Part shown: one piece after another, positions 47,690 to 59,766 of the stretch | Numbering within the stretch: the first letter of the stretch is position 1 | Layout of the letters: each line of letters opens with the position of its first letter | From: Protopterus annectens | Taxonomy: Eukaryota; Chordata; Ceratodontiformes; Protopteridae | NCBI RefSeq assembly: GCF_019279795.1 | Contig: NC_056745.1 | Span: forward strand, 1,490,497,503-1,490,561,502 | DNA: 64,000 bases | Direction of reading: 5' to 3' | The notes under the pieces: generated by a model | Databases searched by the model: none | The model's input: only the letters and a program-made list of their open reading frames with translations | What the model was told of the DNA's origin: nothing | Translations under genes and position numbers: made by a program

Positions 47690-48722
47690 ATTTTATTTTA
47701 TTTATTTTACATTTGTTAACTGGGATAGTCCGAATGGATATATGTCCATTTTCAGCGGAGGCCCGGGGAGAAAAGCTCCCAACAGTAAAAAACATCATTA
47801 CATATCTCAAAAACATCATTAAATATCACATATCTCTAACAGCATGATTGAATATTTGGTGAAGAACATTTAGACATTGATAGTATATTTACAGAAGAAC
47901 ATCAAGACAATCCATACACATAGCATCTGTATATAATCTAGAGAAGGGATTAGCCAGGCTTGATACAGTAGCAAGTCCATTTTGACCCCAGGTGTAGTTT
48001 GAGTTTAGCTTTGAATTAGACCTAGAGAAGAGAGTGAGGTAATCTCAGGAGGTAGTAGGTTCCATTTTCTACCTACAGAGTTAGTAAAGAGAGAGTCGCC
48101 GGCTAAGTTATTAGTTTTACATGTCTGGATAAGGAGTCTACTGGAAGAGTGAAGTGGTCTAGGGTTGTTATACAGGGTGACTAGATTTTTGAGTGCAGAG
48201 GTGTTTTCAGGGTTGTATAAAATTTTGTGGATCATAACTAGTTGGTTATTTAGTATTAGACTAGGTAGTTGGAGCCATCGAAGCTGAATTAGATTGATGC
48301 AATGATGTGTCCTGAAAGGCAATCCAGTAGCAAACCTGGCGATGTGATTATAACAGATAGTGATTTTGTTCAGGACAGTCTTACTAGTATTATGGAGAAG
48401 AGGGGATGCATACAGGAGAGTAGAGAGAAGATAAGATCGAGCAATGGCAACTTTGGCTGGGGGAGTCAGAAAGCTTTTTATTCTATACAATGAACCTAGT
48501 TTTTTATTGATGGTTTTGATCAATTGATTGACATGTAGGTCAAATTTTAAATTATTGTCGATAGTGACACCTAGTAGTTTTGTAGAATGGTCTGGTGAGA
48601 TTATTGTGCCATCCTTTGCTTTGATTGTAAAGTTAATGGCGCTAGACCTTTGTGTTGGTAGGAATAGCAGCATTTTAGTCTTTTTAGGATTTAGTATCAG
48701 GCGACGATTGGTAAGCCAGTTT
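47690..48722 (-). mobile_element. L2-like LINE, 5' truncated
   Basis: The 3' end is at the left: (TAAAA)n, CATTTGTTAACTGGGATAGT and TTTTCAGCGGAGGCCCGGGG. The coding part is the RT C-terminus (next entry). The element lies inside the 5' region of CR1 copy D. Its tail is repeated at 7,190, 37,227, 61,600 and, fused to a SINE body, at 27,535. Confidence 0.8.
48005..48722 (-). pseudogene. L2-like LINE RT C-terminal part
   Basis: The 222-codon frame continues upstream as WLTNRRLILNPKKTKMLLF. Motifs KLLGVTIDNNLKFDLHVNQL, RSYLLSTLLYASPLL, ITICYNHIARFATGLP and RKWNLLPPEITSLSSLG are the usual region after the catalytic block in L2/Rex-type LINEs. No catalytic block is present because the copy is truncated. 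The frame is otherwise open, suggesting modest age. Confidence 0.8.
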
Positions 48723-48960
48723 TCTTTTCTAGAAAAGGCTATAACATGCAGTTTAAACTTTGAATTTAAGCAGAAACCAAGTGCACAAACAGTAAAACAA
48801 TTTAAAAATACTGTAGAAACTTTAGCAAGACTACTTTAAAACAGCTTTTAGAAGTGCAGTTAGCAAAAACAGTCAAAAAAGGTACTTATAATCAGCAAAA
48901 AGTCTCTCTTCCTTTCTGGTGCTATAGTAGTCTGCAGGACGCCTAAACAGGATCCATTGA

Positions 48961-51193
48961 GACGTTCCTCTAAAGGAGTATGGTGCTTTTGGTTACCCAG
49001 ACTGCCTTCAATTTGCATGTAAATTACTTACAATTCCTAACTTGACTATCATTTTGTGGATGCAGCCATAAGGAAAAATTGAGTTAACAGTGAAACTAAA
49101 TTTTAAAAATACATGTCATTTTTTAAACCACTTGCAGCTATAACAAGGGTGCAGCAATGCACTTTAAAAGGGATGTCTCACTTTCTATACCTCATAGGAG
49201 ATGTGTGGAAAATAGAAGTGAAACCATCAAAGACATTTTCACTCAGGCTGCAGGTCCACACTCAATGTTTCTGTGTATTACTTTGCTTGAAAACTGATTT
49301 AATGTTGTTTTTCAGTCCTATGACCCACTAAGTAATGCATAAATGCATATAAGCCTGGTACAGACATACTCTGTTTCTATAACCCAGTCAGCAGTTAGGT
49401 ACATAGATGTCAGCTGAGGAATAAGAAATTTGTCAACTGCCTTATATATTTTTCTACTCCACAATTCTCACAGAGCGAGGATAGACTGACCATGGCAGTA
49501 AGTGGTAACGTAAATAGTTACAGAACATGGGATTTGATTTTCTGGTGAAGAGGAAGAGTTCCTTAGTTACTTGTATGGCAACTTCAGAGCAGGAATAATA
49601 AAGTCAGCAGCTACAGTGAATGCAGGCCACGCGTGAGAGGAAGAGTGCAAAACATAAACATTTGTATCACTTCTTTTTTTGTGTCAGTACAAGAAAATCA
49701 TCTTTTACCATTAATTTATTTCTTAATTTTGTTCAGCAGTATATCATTCAAACAATTATATATAACATAGCATGTCAAGAATTAAAGATTTGTGCATCAG
49801 TTCCGTAGTGCCTTTGCATGATAAAGGTCCACCTGACACCAAATGTTTCACATTAAATTTCTTCCGTGGTTCGGCGGCAGTTTGATCCCCATGTCTATTA
49901 AACTGCAGAAAGGGTACTATACACTAACTACTAAGTTCACCCTAATTTGACTTCAACCTAGAGTGGCAACAGATGCTTGCAGACGCGTACATTCTCACAT
50001 GAGGTGATCAGTGGAGGACAGTCCCACCACCCCCTAATTTTGCTTACTTGGAAATGCCTCTAGGCTTCCTAATGTCAATGCCTCAGATGTGAGTCCTCTT
50101 TCCCTTTGCCTAGAAAGGCAGAATACATGGCCCAGCCTCTCTCCCGTTTCTCCTTTTGTTACCTTCCAGAACTTGGCCTGCCAGATGCATCTGAATTACC
50201 ATCAGTGAGAGCCCATCCCTTTCATGAAACACTTTTTTGTCACTGCCCAGACAAGTGTAGGAACATCAAAACAAGAAGGCTGCAAGCATTCTGGTGATGC
50301 TTCAGTAAACTAAGGTTGCGTGGTCATGTTCTGACTGCATGCTGGACTTGTAGATGAGATTTATTTTTCCCACCTTCTCCATTTTTTTCTGATTTTTTTA
50401 TAACTTTGGAGTAGATACATTTAAAGATCAGGGAGACTTAATTGTTTTTAGTTTAGATCCTCAGCAATGCCACTGTGTTGAGACTGTAACTTCACAAGGC
50501 TTTAGACCTTTTTGTTCAGAGTAATTACTTGCTGACCACACAGCATACAGTCAATTACAAAAAAAAAATCACTTTCCCATCTACCATTGGGGTGGCAGAA
50601 AATTCTAATATGCATTGCTTAGTGTAAGGAACAGTTATTATTTTACTGAAGTATATAAGGTGAAACAATCTAAAAACCTGAAATGCATGACCAATTGGTG
50701 TATATTACAAGCTGATCTGGATACCGAGAAATACATTCCTTTTACATCATCTCAAAACTGCATTTCAAACAAAGTATAAGAGAAAACAATTACTTCATTA
50801 TCAGACTCGGTCCGAAATACACTCTCTTTTAAATTTTTCACATTATTTCACAAATGAGTTCCAAATGTACATGAAGCCATAAAATGGCAAACTACGTGTA
50901 GAACCATAAGAAAAAAATGCAATAAGTCCAGTCAATGCGTAACTAAACCTGACATGCATCTGTGAGAGATGTACCTCACATATGTAAATGAAGAGACATG
51001 TGGCACAGATTCACCATTAGAAATGTGGCAAAGATTCACCATTAGAAACGTGGCACAGACTCGCCATTATATCCACCAAGCTGTAATGGTGATAAATGAC
51101 TAATTCTGGTATAGTAGTGACCATTGATTTGTATGAAGCATTAATAAAATTTAGAGTGTGTTAGTGGGGGGACGTAAGTAACAACTGACAAAC
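48961..51193. other. low-repeat DNA, HDAC10 intron (downstream side)
   Basis: No transposon or exon recognised. A 25-bp unit (GTGGCACAGATTCACCATTA-like) is repeated three times at 50,996-51,068. This is the intron 3' of the exon on the minus strand. Confidence 0.5.
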
Positions 51194-51328
51194 CTGTGAA
51201 CCAGAAGGATCTCTTCATCAGTTGCTTCTCTTACTGGCACGGGTACACATCTCTCCAGTAACCCATAATGTTTCAGTCGATCATGAGATAATGTCAACCT
51301 TTCTGGCACTTCAAAGGAACAGATAGGG
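51194..51328 (-). CDS. HDAC10: histone deacetylase 10-like exon
   Basis: A 135-nt exon on the minus strand, between acceptor TTCTTTTTCAG and donor AG|GTTTGT. It begins with one base completing a codon, has 44 whole codons, and ends with two bases (AG). The protein reads PICSFEVPERLTLSHDRLKH then YGLLERCVPVPVREATDEEI then LLVH. This matches the N-terminal deacetylase-domain segment of HDAC10 (DPxCxxEVPERLTxS, GLxxRC, VPVRxAT, EEILLxHS), the second coding exon in vertebrates. HDAC10 is a class IIb deacetylase that acts on acetylated polyamines. HDAC6 shares the fold but fits less well. The remaining exons are not in view. Confidence 0.8.
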
Positions 51329-52894
51329 CTGAAAAAGAATTTTAGAAAAACTTAACACTGCAGAAACAACATAAGCTAGACAAATAAATAAGGAATATCT
51401 AACCCAGCCTGGTCCATTAATGCCCTTAACCTACTGGATAAAGTATTCAGCATTCTTCCATAGTCCTAACAATTATTAAACCCACTGGGCACTTTGCAAG
51501 GACCACCCTAGTGATGCCTTTAGTTGTCTGTTTTTACCTGTTAATTTTTAAATTGATAATTCCAAAACCACTTTATACACAAGCTATTGAAAATGTCACC
51601 TTAAAACTTACATGATGAATAACACAGCTGCATCGATACTTCACCTCTCTCTCTAGAACACCTAGAAATATTAAATATTGTTCATATTTATTAGCTTTAT
51701 ATTGTCACAGCTGTCATATTTCCCTAAATATACCAGCAACAAAGTGACACAGACAGAATTATTTAGCTTCATATGAACTCGCACAACAGCTGTAGCAACA
51801 AAGTGCTGCTGTTGGTAATATATGTGCAGCTCAGCTGGCAACTGCGATATTGTAAATTGTTAACAAAATACAAAAATCAATATTTACTGTGACATTAAAT
51901 CCAGTTTAAAAGTTAGCATCTAATGAATGTGGCCACCATAAAGATTAGTATGGGCTAAATAGTTTTCCTTTTACACTTCTTTAAAACACTTTTGGGAGAT
52001 ATGAACATTTGTCCGAAATGTGAGGGCATAACTTGATCTTATGACAAAGTTCAAGATGGAATGACTGGAAATAAAAATATAAAGTTCAGATCAGAGTTCT
52101 TACCGTTTGTAAAATTAATTGATATTTTTTACTTCATTAGCTTCTCAACGTGGCTTAATAGTATACCTACCGTGCTTTCTGAAATGCACAATACACAATA
52201 TTGATTCACATAAACTAGCAACCATTCAGCCTTTAACTGTAAGATATTTCTTACTTTTGTAAAACTCTGTTACGACCCTTCTAGCTTTCAATATGGTTAT
52301 ATAGATTTAAAGTGACCTGCCAAGTAGATGAAACTGGGAGCTGTTTTCAGTGAGTGGAAAGAGGTACCGTTTTCCCCATGGTTCACATGGGGGTACTATG
52401 GTACCTGTGATGTTTGGAGGTGAGGTGGTACTTCTCCTTAGGTGGTAACAATGATGCCTTGGAGTTGATTTTATGAAATAGGATGGTTTCTGAGTCCACA
52501 GACCTCCACAAAGATGAACATAAGAATTTGCCTTCCTTTGGCATATCAGCACTCAAGCACTATAGATCAACATTGGCAATTTTTAATTAGATAAGCTGGT
52601 CAAAAATTCCTTTCACCTTTTCCATATATAAACTATTTAACTATTTTAATTCCCAAAAGGTACTTAAATATGTAAATGTATCTGTTACCTACCCATTCCG
52701 CCTCTTCTTTACTTAAGAGTAATCCATTGTGAATACACAACAAAAATCAATACTACAATAATAATTTATACTTGTGATATAATCATCCTTGAAAAAACAC
52801 TTTATCAGCTTAAATTTATTTAATTTATTATATTATTATTATTATTATTATTTATACCTACCTATTCACAGGAAAAATAGATCTTTATTTAGAT
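51329..52894. other. low-repeat DNA, HDAC10 intron (upstream side)
   Basis: No exon, RNA gene or clear repeat recognised. A short TTA-rich tract lies near 52,830. Confidence 0.45.
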
Positions 52895-53935
52895 TTGTTT
52901 CTAATGTTCTCCACTCAGACTTCAGTCACTGCAAGGGAATACTTTAGGATTTTGGGTCTCATGGCATCTATGATTCTCAGGATACCCTTGACAAGATTCT
53001 ACATGAGAAAAATACAGTGTTATTTGAAATGTCTTTGGTTCCATCAACACCCTTTGTCTTTTCTAATCCCATTGCTAGGGTTTTTCAGAAGAGAAATCTT
53101 TGGTGCAGACAACAGATATCCTTAAATCCAGATCTCCCCTTCTCCCTCCCTGCTCCAAAGCAACCAGTCACAACCGATGCTTCAGACTTTGCTTAGGGAG
53201 CAGTTTCAGAAGGGATAAAAGTGCAGAGGTGTGGGACACCGAGAGCAGATGTAAGCACATAAATCTCTAAAATATTCTTGCCCTGGTCAAGACACTCAAT
53301 TCTCTGAACCATCTTTGGCCCCCAGGACATCTTCAAAGTGGTTTCAAACAAAACCACAGTCAAGTGGTACATCAACAAGCAAGGAGGAATTAGGTTGTAC
53401 CCCCTCTGCAGACTAGCCATGTTAGCTTGGAATACAGCTTCACAGCACAGTCTCACTTTACATGCATCCTACATTCCATCAGAGGAAAACTGTGTGGGAG
53501 ATAAGCTGAGCAGAACCAGGGCAGACCCCTTACAAAAGAAACTAGATTGGGGGTCTTCCAAGATTTGATCCTCAGGTAGACTTTTTGCCTCCTCTTTGAA
53601 CTGACAAGATTCTATTCCAGGACTTTATGCAAGAAGGCATGGAAGACAAATGCCTTTTCTTTGCTTTGGACAGAAGTGTTCCTGTATGCATTTCCACTCT
53701 TTCCAATAATATTCAGGGTACCTATGAAGATTCATAAGGAATCCCTCAATATCATTGTGGTGGCTCCCTTCTGGCCTAGACAACTGTGGTTCTTCCTTCT
53801 TTCAAAAATGGACAGGGGTAAATACCACAAGCTTCCTCGCAGACTGGATTTACTCACACAAGAACAGAGGTGTTTGATGCATTCCAGCATCAATCATTTT
53901 CAATTGACTGCCTGGATGATAAGGTCTTAATTAAC
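52895..53935 (+). mobile_element. DIRS-like retrotransposon fragment
   Basis: Order: RT end, RNase H, methyltransferase-like region. EYFRILGLMASMILRIPLTR then FYMRKIQCYLKCLWF fits the DIRS RT C-terminus. VTTDASDFA, VSNKTTVKWYINKQGGIRLY, HASYIPSEENCVGDKLSR is the RNase H region. FASSLN, LYARRHGRQ and IHKESLNIIVVAPFWPRQLW resemble the part after it. DIRS elements integrate with a tyrosine recombinase rather than an integrase; that domain and the terminal repeats are absent. Multiple stops. Confidence 0.75.
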
Positions 53936-54153
53936 AACCAACTAACACAATTAGAAACAAGGAGTCTACATCTGCAAAGCAGGACTAGTATCTTCAAATA
54001 AAATTCTAGGTGAAATCCATTGAAATCAACATCAAATTCTTCAAAACCAAAAAAACCTGAAAGAGCACAAAGGTAAAAATATGACTAAAAGAACAAAGAG
54101 CAAAAAATCTTCAGGGATCATGGTTAGAGGTTCTTGTACCAATGCTTCTTTGC

Positions 54154-55354
54154 TCAGTACATACATAACAAATAATCTAGTCTGCAAATATACCAAACAG
54201 TTATTCCCATGATAAGTGCCCAGGCTGTTCTAAAAATATCCAAACTAATGAAAAAAACATTTTGAGCATGTTGTATAAAAATATCAAAACTAGAACTTGC
54301 TTTAATGTAATTTTGTAGTCTGTTCCATGCATCAACTGCTCTCTCAGAAAACCAATTAGTACACTTCTCATTCCTATGGAATCTTCTACATAGGTTGCCT
54401 GATGAGTCTCTAGCACTTTTTGACAACCTCAAACATTCCCAAAGGTAGTTGTCTCTAAATGCCCTATATAACTGAATAACATCTCCTGAGTCACTGTACA
54501 ACTCAAGTATAGATATTTTACTCTTTCATACAACTTACATTTTCACATCCATGGATGCCCTGGGTATATTTCTGCTGTACTCTTTCCAGTTTACTCACGT
54601 TTGTTTTCTTTGTTATTCCATACTCAAGTTTGGGTCTAATGTAACTGACAAACAATTATTTCATCATTTCTGATTTCCTAGACTTTATAAATCTTTTTTA
54701 TACAACCTATAGTTCTATAACTATCATTAATCAATTGGTTGATATGATTAGAAAAATTCATAGCTGAATCTACCCATATACCCAGGTCCTTAAATCAGTC
54801 GACAGTTTTAATCTCTGTGTGCTGTATTACATATTCACCTTTCAATTTATGTCTCCTAAATATCATGTTTCGTTTTTTATGTATTTATTAGCATTTTATT
54901 CTCCTGTGCCCAAATGGTCAATTTAGTCAAGTCCTTTTGCAGGCAGGCATGCCCTAGCTGTAACACGTAACTAGTTTCCCCATTATCAAGTCATCTGCAT
55001 ACAGACCGTATAATTCCTCAGGTAAAAAGATAGATCTGAAAGACACAATCTAAACAAGTAAGGGCCTAGGACAGAGCCCTGTGGGACACCCCAATGGTAA
55101 CCAAGGGTTTTACCTGTCCAGTTGCTGTGTGATATATGCCATGTCCTATTTGTAAGCCATTTAGCTATCCAGATTATCAAGAGTACATCAATACCTAGTT
55201 GTTCTAATTCATTGATCAGGGTTTTGTGTATGACTCTAGCAACTGCTGAAGTTAAATCTATATACATTATATTACAGCACAATTTTTCATTCATAGCTGT
55301 TATTATATTGTTATAGAAGACCATGTTATAGGTGGTTATAGATCTATTTTTCAA
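54154..55354 (-). pseudogene. LINE reverse transcriptase relic
   Basis: NIMYIDLTSAVARVIHKTLI (block A; Asp kept), IWIAKWLTNRTW, HWGVPQGSVLGPYLFRLCLS (block B), then a catalytic region damaged to YTVCMQMT. The separate C-terminal frame reads DVIQLYRAFRDNYLWECLRL, WFSERAVDAWNRLQNYIKA, a common end of CR1/L2 ORF2. Non-functional. Confidence 0.75.
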
Positions 55355-56249
55355 TATATGTATGCTAATATATAGTTTTAAATCCCAACCTTTTCAATTC
55401 TGACAATAATTTATCCAATATAACCTTCTCCATTATTTTCCACAACAGGAAAGTAAACTTATGAGTCTGTATGACTCTGGGTTTGTCATATTCCCCTTTC
55501 CCTTAAAGACAGGTTTAACACGTACATGTCTCCAACCTTGAGGAATCTCCCAATAAATAAAAGATACAATAGTACTGTACGTTCATGTCAAAGTGTTCTC
55601 AGTTCATTATTATTAATTCCACCTCCTCCCTCTGCTTTGTTTGGATCCAGTTTGTATAGCTCTTTTTCAATATAATCTAATTTCATTTCAGCATCTGGGA
55701 TTACTTAGATATCACTAGGACAATTTATCACCCCCTTTGTGGAGTCAAACTGCTTTGCATAAGATTTTGTAAATACATTTATAATCTGTTGTGTCTGAAA
55801 ATAAAGTTTAGAATCTGCACAGTTTATTAATTTGTATGTCTTTACTCCTATCGCATCTTATGTATCTATAAAATTATTTCATATAAATTTTCTTCACATT
55901 TTTCTTGATCTTGTCTCACACCATGTTTAATTTCTCTGTCCAATTTGTTTATTTCAGTTTTCAAATTAATAGTACCACCTCTTTTCTATTTCTTGTATTT
56001 TTTCTCTGTCTCACATTAAGCAGGTATGTTGATCTTATGGAAACATGTCCTTATGAAGCTGACTGCCTAGATCCCAAATGTTAAGTATTTTTTTATTATT
56101 TTTTGCATTCAAACAATTTCTCTTTCAAAACTTTCCACATTCCTTCTACACTTTTTCAACCAAACCAATTACTCCAATTACAATTGTTGTTCCTGTTCAT
56201 GTATTGTAATTAATTTCCTTACTAATGTTGTTAAATCAATATTATTCCA

Positions 56250-56566
56250 GTCTGTTTATGGTAAATTTAAGTCCCCAGCCACTATTATTTTTCCTTCCTG
56301 TGTTTCATGCAAGACACAAATTCCTCTAGGTCATCAGCACTTGCGTTTGGTGGTCTATACACTCCAACAATTGTTATATGTTCCATGGTTGTCTTTATTG
56401 TCACAGTTACACAATCTATAATATTGGTGTCATCAATGAATAAGTAATAATCACAGGTCTTATAGAAATCCGTAATCCCTACCATTACACCTCCACCTGA
56501 CTTTTTTATTAGAATGTCTGTTGTAATAAAAACATTTATACCCTGACAGTACTGGTTTCCAGTCAT
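56250..56566 (-). pseudogene. LINE APE-like endonuclease relic
   Basis: GINVFITTDILIKKSGGGVM, HITIVGVYRPPNASADDLEE, and a following AGDLNLP region (for GDFN). These are the standard endonuclease motifs. The N-terminal catalytic part is missing or beyond recognition. Confidence 0.75.
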
Positions 56567-56949
56567 TTTTCTTTAACCATGTTTCACAAACACTAACAAC
56601 ATCAGTCTTGTAGGAACACAGCTAATTTTCCAATAAAAGAACAAAAACATTATTATTAATGTTTCTAACATTAACAACCATCAGAGATGCATTAGCTGTT
56701 GCTATCTGTGAACTATTAATTTTTCTACCTGGCAAAAAGCCTGCCTTGTGTTTGTCAAATATTACAAAATATCTGATCAAAAATTCTCTTACGTGATCTT
56801 GACAAACGCACGTCTGCCAGAATATGGCTCTGGTGCTCTACACAGTTCCACTTTTTAAATAGGATATTTTTTCATGCAGGTATTTACCCAAAAAATCTTT
56901 TGATTCATGGTGACCTGACTTTCCTTTCTATATGTCATTTGTGAAAAAT

Positions 56950-57832
56950 ACATCATAACACCTGTACAAACTATACTGTCTAAGAGGCTTGTTCCTTACT
57001 AACAGTCAGAGAGTCCTCTTCCATTTGCACCAACATAAATAAAAACAGATGCATACTTCCTAACCTTAAGGCATTCTAAGGTCTTTCCTACATCCTCTAT
57101 TTTTGCTCATGGCATAACACTATTCAATGTTCATTACCTTCTCTGCAAAAGCAAGCATCAGTTTCTCTAATAACTGAATCTCCAAGAATATCTTGTCTGA
57201 CCAGCTCTGAAGAATCTTCCAACTTCTAATACATTAATATCCACTCTGTCAGTTGTTACGAAGGATAGATCTTCATCACCATTAGTCTTATTAATCCTAC
57301 TGTTTTCATTCTGTATTACATTTGCAAGCATGCAATTCTCATCCAGCTGACTTTGTACATCCAAAACTTGCATCATGTTGTCAACATCTGTCTTTCTTCT
57401 CGTTCTTCTTAACAATAGTATATATAATAATAATAATAGTAATATAGTGTTCTGTAATCCTTCCGCTTTCAGCTTTGATTTCTTCCTTTTCACCTGCCTC
57501 TTGTCTCTTTTTTCTACATTCCTTGGAAAAAAATACATCTTTTTCTGTAGACTGAAAGTTTTCTGGTAGAAAACTGTTATCATTGCCTGTATTCTGTGTG
57601 TTACATAACAAAACAGTGTCCTTTTTAGTACATATTTTCTTTGCTTTACAAACATTAATCTGTTTCTTTTTTTCCTTATTTGTTGTGAACTTTGCCCTTT
57701 CTTTCTTTTTTTATTTTCTTCTATACGCTCTGACTCCTCAAATCGCTGAATACTCGTATACAGAATTCCTAAGTCATCAGTCGTCTTATCTTGTTCAACA
57801 GGAGCCGAGTGATCTTTACTGACAACACACAC
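56950..57832 (-). pseudogene. LINE ORF1: Lys-rich region plus SGNH-like relic
   Basis: A 221-codon frame rich in Lys/Arg (RIEENKKRKKGQSSQQIRKK, RQVKRKKSKLKAEGLQ) with a Leu/Ile run LLLLLYILLL, which could be a membrane segment or chance. An overlapping frame continues ELVRQDILGDSVIRETDACF, resembling the GDS block, and FIYVGANG, resembling the Gly-Asn block. ORF1 of CR1-group LINEs carries such domains. The frame break between the halves is near 57,190. Confidence 0.55.
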
Positions 57833-57840
57833 TGCTAGTC

Positions 57841-58657
57841 CTAAATGTGTTCTATTTATTCTATGTCTACATTATTCATCTCACCAGTCCAGTCATTAAT
57901 GTCTGTGACAACAGTTCTCCAAGCCGTGCCAATTACATAAGTGCGATCATCATCAGTAAGTGTAGATTTACTTCTAACAATGGCAAGCAAATCATCCAAC
58001 ATCTGACACGAGGAACACAGTGTTATCAGGCGTGACCTTTAACTATACATGGCATTTATGACACTGTAGAAGGTATTTGTGCTTTAGCAAATTATTAATG
58101 GCATATCATTTAAGGAATCCATGTTCAGCTGTAAATGAATAAAGAACTTTAAAAGAAAAGGATAATAAAATCAGTTACCACAGAATTCAAAGATAATTTA
58201 AATCAACTTCAGCGAGAAAAATCACACAAACAATATACAACTAAATATTTAATTAAGTAAAATAAAGTAGTTGCTCTGACTGTACAAGTTGTGAAAGTCA
58301 GACAAAAGCTGGAATGCCGTTATATCATGAGCAAATGCATGCAGTAGCTTCTGCTCACTATCACTCACAGTCACGCCTCTGCTTTTTAATGGTAAAGATC
58401 AAAAAATTACAAACCAACAGAGAATTGTTTCAGCTCACACAGTCACACCTCTCCTTTTAATGGTAAAGATCAATAAATCACAAACCAACAGAGAATTGTT
58501 TCAGCTAAGCTCTGGGTTCACGTAAGTATTAACTACACTTTACCTTAAGGAGTTTTATTACTGTAAATATGTTTATAACGTAACACTAATAGTTTGTGTT
58601 TTGGATTGTCGCCATTACAACTTATGAATATTAGTTATTACCGGACTGGTTTGTGTA
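57841..58657. other. unassigned region with 72-bp tandem duplication
   Basis: Two copies of a 72-bp unit (CAGTCACGCCTCT ... ACAGAGAATTGTTTCAGCT) at 58,368-58,506. It lies just 5' of the LINE ORF1 and could be its 5' UTR, but this is not shown. Confidence 0.4.
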
Positions 58658-58926
58658 GAGCCGAGGTGGTGCAGCGGTAGCGTTGTCACCTCACAGCAAG
58701 AGGTTCTTCCGTTCAGTTCTCGGCTGGAGTGCCTTCTGTGTGGAGTCTGCATGGCCTACCCTCAGTCGAGTGGCATTCGAAAGACATGCATGAATGGGCA
58801 TGCCTTCGTTGAAGGTTGGGCATCGGGCTGGCACCTCGGCACCATAAAAATCTACTGCCAGTCATTAGCAGACCAGAGTTCCACTGTGGCGACCCCTAAC
58901 TGGGAAAAGCCAAAAGAAGAACAACA
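58658..58926 (+). mobile_element. SINE family c, full length, 18-bp target duplication
   Basis: ACCGGACTGGTTTGTGTA is repeated exactly at 58,640-58,657 and 58,927-58,944. Head GGTGGTGCAGCGGTAGC, body with CGACCCCTAACTGGGAAAAG, tail AAGAAGAACAAC. The exact long duplication shows LINE-type insertion and fixes the family's true ends: 269 bp. Confidence 0.9.
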
Positions 58927-58957
58927 ACCGGACTGGTTTGTGTACTGTCATCCGTAC

Positions 58958-59204
58958 ATACTTGAGTTTAATTCGTGGCATGCCTACATTATATGCTTCA
59001 GTTTAATTCGTGGCATGCCTACATTACATGCTTCAGTTTAATTTGTGGCATGCCTACATTACATACTTGAGTTTAATTTATGGCATGCCTATATTACATA
59101 CTTGAGTTTAATTCGTGGCATGCCTACATTACATACTTGAGTTTAATTCGTGGCATGCCTACATTACATACTTGAGTTTAATTCGTGGCATGCCTACATT
59201 ACTA
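58958..59204 (+). repeat. 35-bp minisatellite
   Basis: About seven copies of a unit made of TACTTGAGTTTAATTCGTGG and CATGCCTACATTACA. Copies 2-3 have TGCTTCAG in place of TACTTGAG. Confidence 0.9.
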
Positions 59205-59318
59205 CTAAGGTGTGACAATTCATTCTATAGCACTACTATAAATATTTACATTTGCAATGACCAAAACTAAAACAAAATACAACTTTTATGTGTGGGGGGG
59301 TGCTTTATCTCTGGGGTT

Positions 59319-59460
59319 GGGAGGATGGCCTAATGGTTAAGGTGTTTGCTTTACAAACACAAAGTGCAGGGTTTGAGTCTCACAAGGGATAATTGGCTAG
59401 GCTTAAAATGGCTCGGAAGGGTGGCTAGCCTAGTACTAATCTATGAACCTATGAACCTAT
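59319..59460 (+). mobile_element. SINE family a, with CR1-like tail
   Basis: Second copy: GATGGCCTAATGGTTAAGG, GGGTTTGAGTCTCACAAGG, GGCTAGGCTTAAAATGGC, AGCCTAGTACTAATC and (TATGAACC)n. About 142 bp. The last ~60 bp match the CR1 3' end more closely than in the copy at 1,619. Confidence 0.8.
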
Positions 59461-59680
59461 ACCCCCTGAAAATTAAATGGAAATTAAATACACTAAATCC
59501 AGGGTTGCACAATCTCATAGAAAGGGGGAAAGCTCTGGATGGATGTAACTGACAATCTGTTGAAGTTCAGCTGTTACATAATTTGATAATGGTATCACCA
59601 ACAGAAATGACTAATATTTCAGCATATGCAATGATTTGTGTGCACTGGCAAATCATATAGCACCCATATATTATTATATA

Positions 59681-59683
<3 letters not shown>

Positions 59684-59764
<81 letters not shown>
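59684..59764. repeat. (TA)n microsatellite
   Basis: About 40 TA units. A shorter tract lies at 59,925-59,941. The 59,461-59,683 stretch holds nothing recognised. Confidence 0.95.

Positions 59765-59766
<2 letters not shown>

Larger units (their letters stand above)
42372..48960 (-). mobile_element. CR1-clade LINE copy D, nearly full length, with three inserts
   Basis: The 3' tail is at 42,375-42,395, then RT, linker, endonuclease, ORF1 (to about 47,090) and a 5' UTR-like region to about 48,960. Inserts are F6 (43,496-43,841), a PLE-derived foldback (44,478-44,934) and an L2-like LINE (47,690-48,722). Without them the element is about 4.7 kb, a normal CR1 length. The 5' limit is approximate. 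Confidence 0.8.
54150..57840 (-). mobile_element. CR1/L2-superfamily LINE, decayed, with ORF1
   Basis: From right to left: ORF1 (57,832-57,000), endonuclease (56,566-56,250), RT (55,354-54,960) and ORF2 C-terminus (54,501-54,154). It is distinct from the CR1 copies in sequence and lacks the CCTATGAA tail. Many stops between pieces. Confidence 0.75.

Noticed and set aside
50106..50297. 63-codon open frame with Cys/His residues in the low-repeat region
   Set aside because: No recognisable motif, no splice signals in register, and the length is expected by chance.
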